From JAZGAE01 sp036475545 (lineage in GTDB: Bacteria; Pseudomonadota; Alphaproteobacteria; DATDPM01): DNA of 6,736 bases. Made by a program: the position numbers and the translations under genes. Numbering within the stretch: the stretch's first letter is position 1; each line of letters starts with the position of its first letter. Location: contig JAZGAE010000045.1 of assembly GCA_036475545.1 (NCBI GenBank), positions 1 to 6,736 of the forward strand. The letters are read 5' to 3'. The notes beneath the pieces were generated by a model. It did no database searches. It saw only the letters and a list, made by a program, of their open reading frames with translations, and was not told where the DNA came from. Shown piece after piece: positions 6,694 to 6,736 of the stretch.

Positions 6694-6709
6694 TTAACGG
6701 GTTATTAAC
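6694..6709. promoter_or_regulatory. CtrA-type binding box TTAA-N7-TTAAC
   Basis: TTAACGGGTTATTAAC matches the full CtrA consensus TTAA-N7-TTAAC exactly, and both halves read TTAAC. Such a site is rare by chance in high-GC DNA. CtrA is the alphaproteobacterial response regulator at the top of the flagellar cascade. The box lies about 220 nt upstream of the flgI start of transcription, which is far for direct control. It may instead serve a divergent gene to the right. In Caulobacter the class II gene fliX lies divergent to flgI. The gene is not visible here. Confidence 0.7.
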
Positions 6710-6736
6710 GAGGGCGGCGATAATGGGAGTCGCGAC

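Overview
This window is a late flagellar operon read entirely on the minus strand, in a high-GC genome. In transcription order (right to left) it encodes the P-ring protein FlgI, a single-domain rod-binding protein (FlgJ N-terminal type, often called CheL), a FlgN-like export chaperone, the hook-filament junction proteins FlgK and FlgL, and the assembly factor FliW. All spacings are short (a 1 to 4-nt overlap at flgI/flgJ, then gaps of 2, 18, 13 and 57 nt), which suggests one transcription unit. The rod-binding protein sequence, the FlgN C-terminus (VTLDQTL) and the promoter logic point to an alphaproteobacterium, possibly of Rhodospirillales type. This assignment is inferred from family knowledge, not from a search.

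The roughly 280 bases upstream of flgI hold a compact regulatory module. It contains a near-consensus sigma-54 promoter (6493-6508), an exact match to the IHF consensus (6525-6537), an inverted repeat resembling a FlbD/ftr enhancer (6617-6631), and an exact TTAA-N7-TTAAC CtrA-type box (6694-6709). The order and spacing match the class II/III flagellar hierarchy known from Caulobacter. The sigma-54, IHF and enhancer elements probably serve flgI. The CtrA box lies at the far end and may serve a divergent gene that starts at or beyond the right edge.

The genes act together in this way. FlgI is exported by Sec and forms the periplasmic P-ring around the rod. The rod-binding protein assists rod assembly. 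The FlgN-like protein chaperones FlgK and FlgL to the flagellar secretion system, and these two form the hook-filament junction. FliW acts in the cytoplasm and in other bacteria links free flagellin to the translational repressor CsrA. No csrA is visible here.

The first 370 bases, downstream of fliW, contain no gene I can support. They hold a second IHF-like site in an AT-rich patch. The most notable points are the intact CtrA/FlbD/IHF/sigma-54-like module together with FliW rather than FlbT/FlaF, and an unusually long FlgK (861 aa) whose central insertion carries an internal repeat and a possible calcium-binding loop. I see no CRISPR, transposon, tRNA, rRNA or novel defence system.
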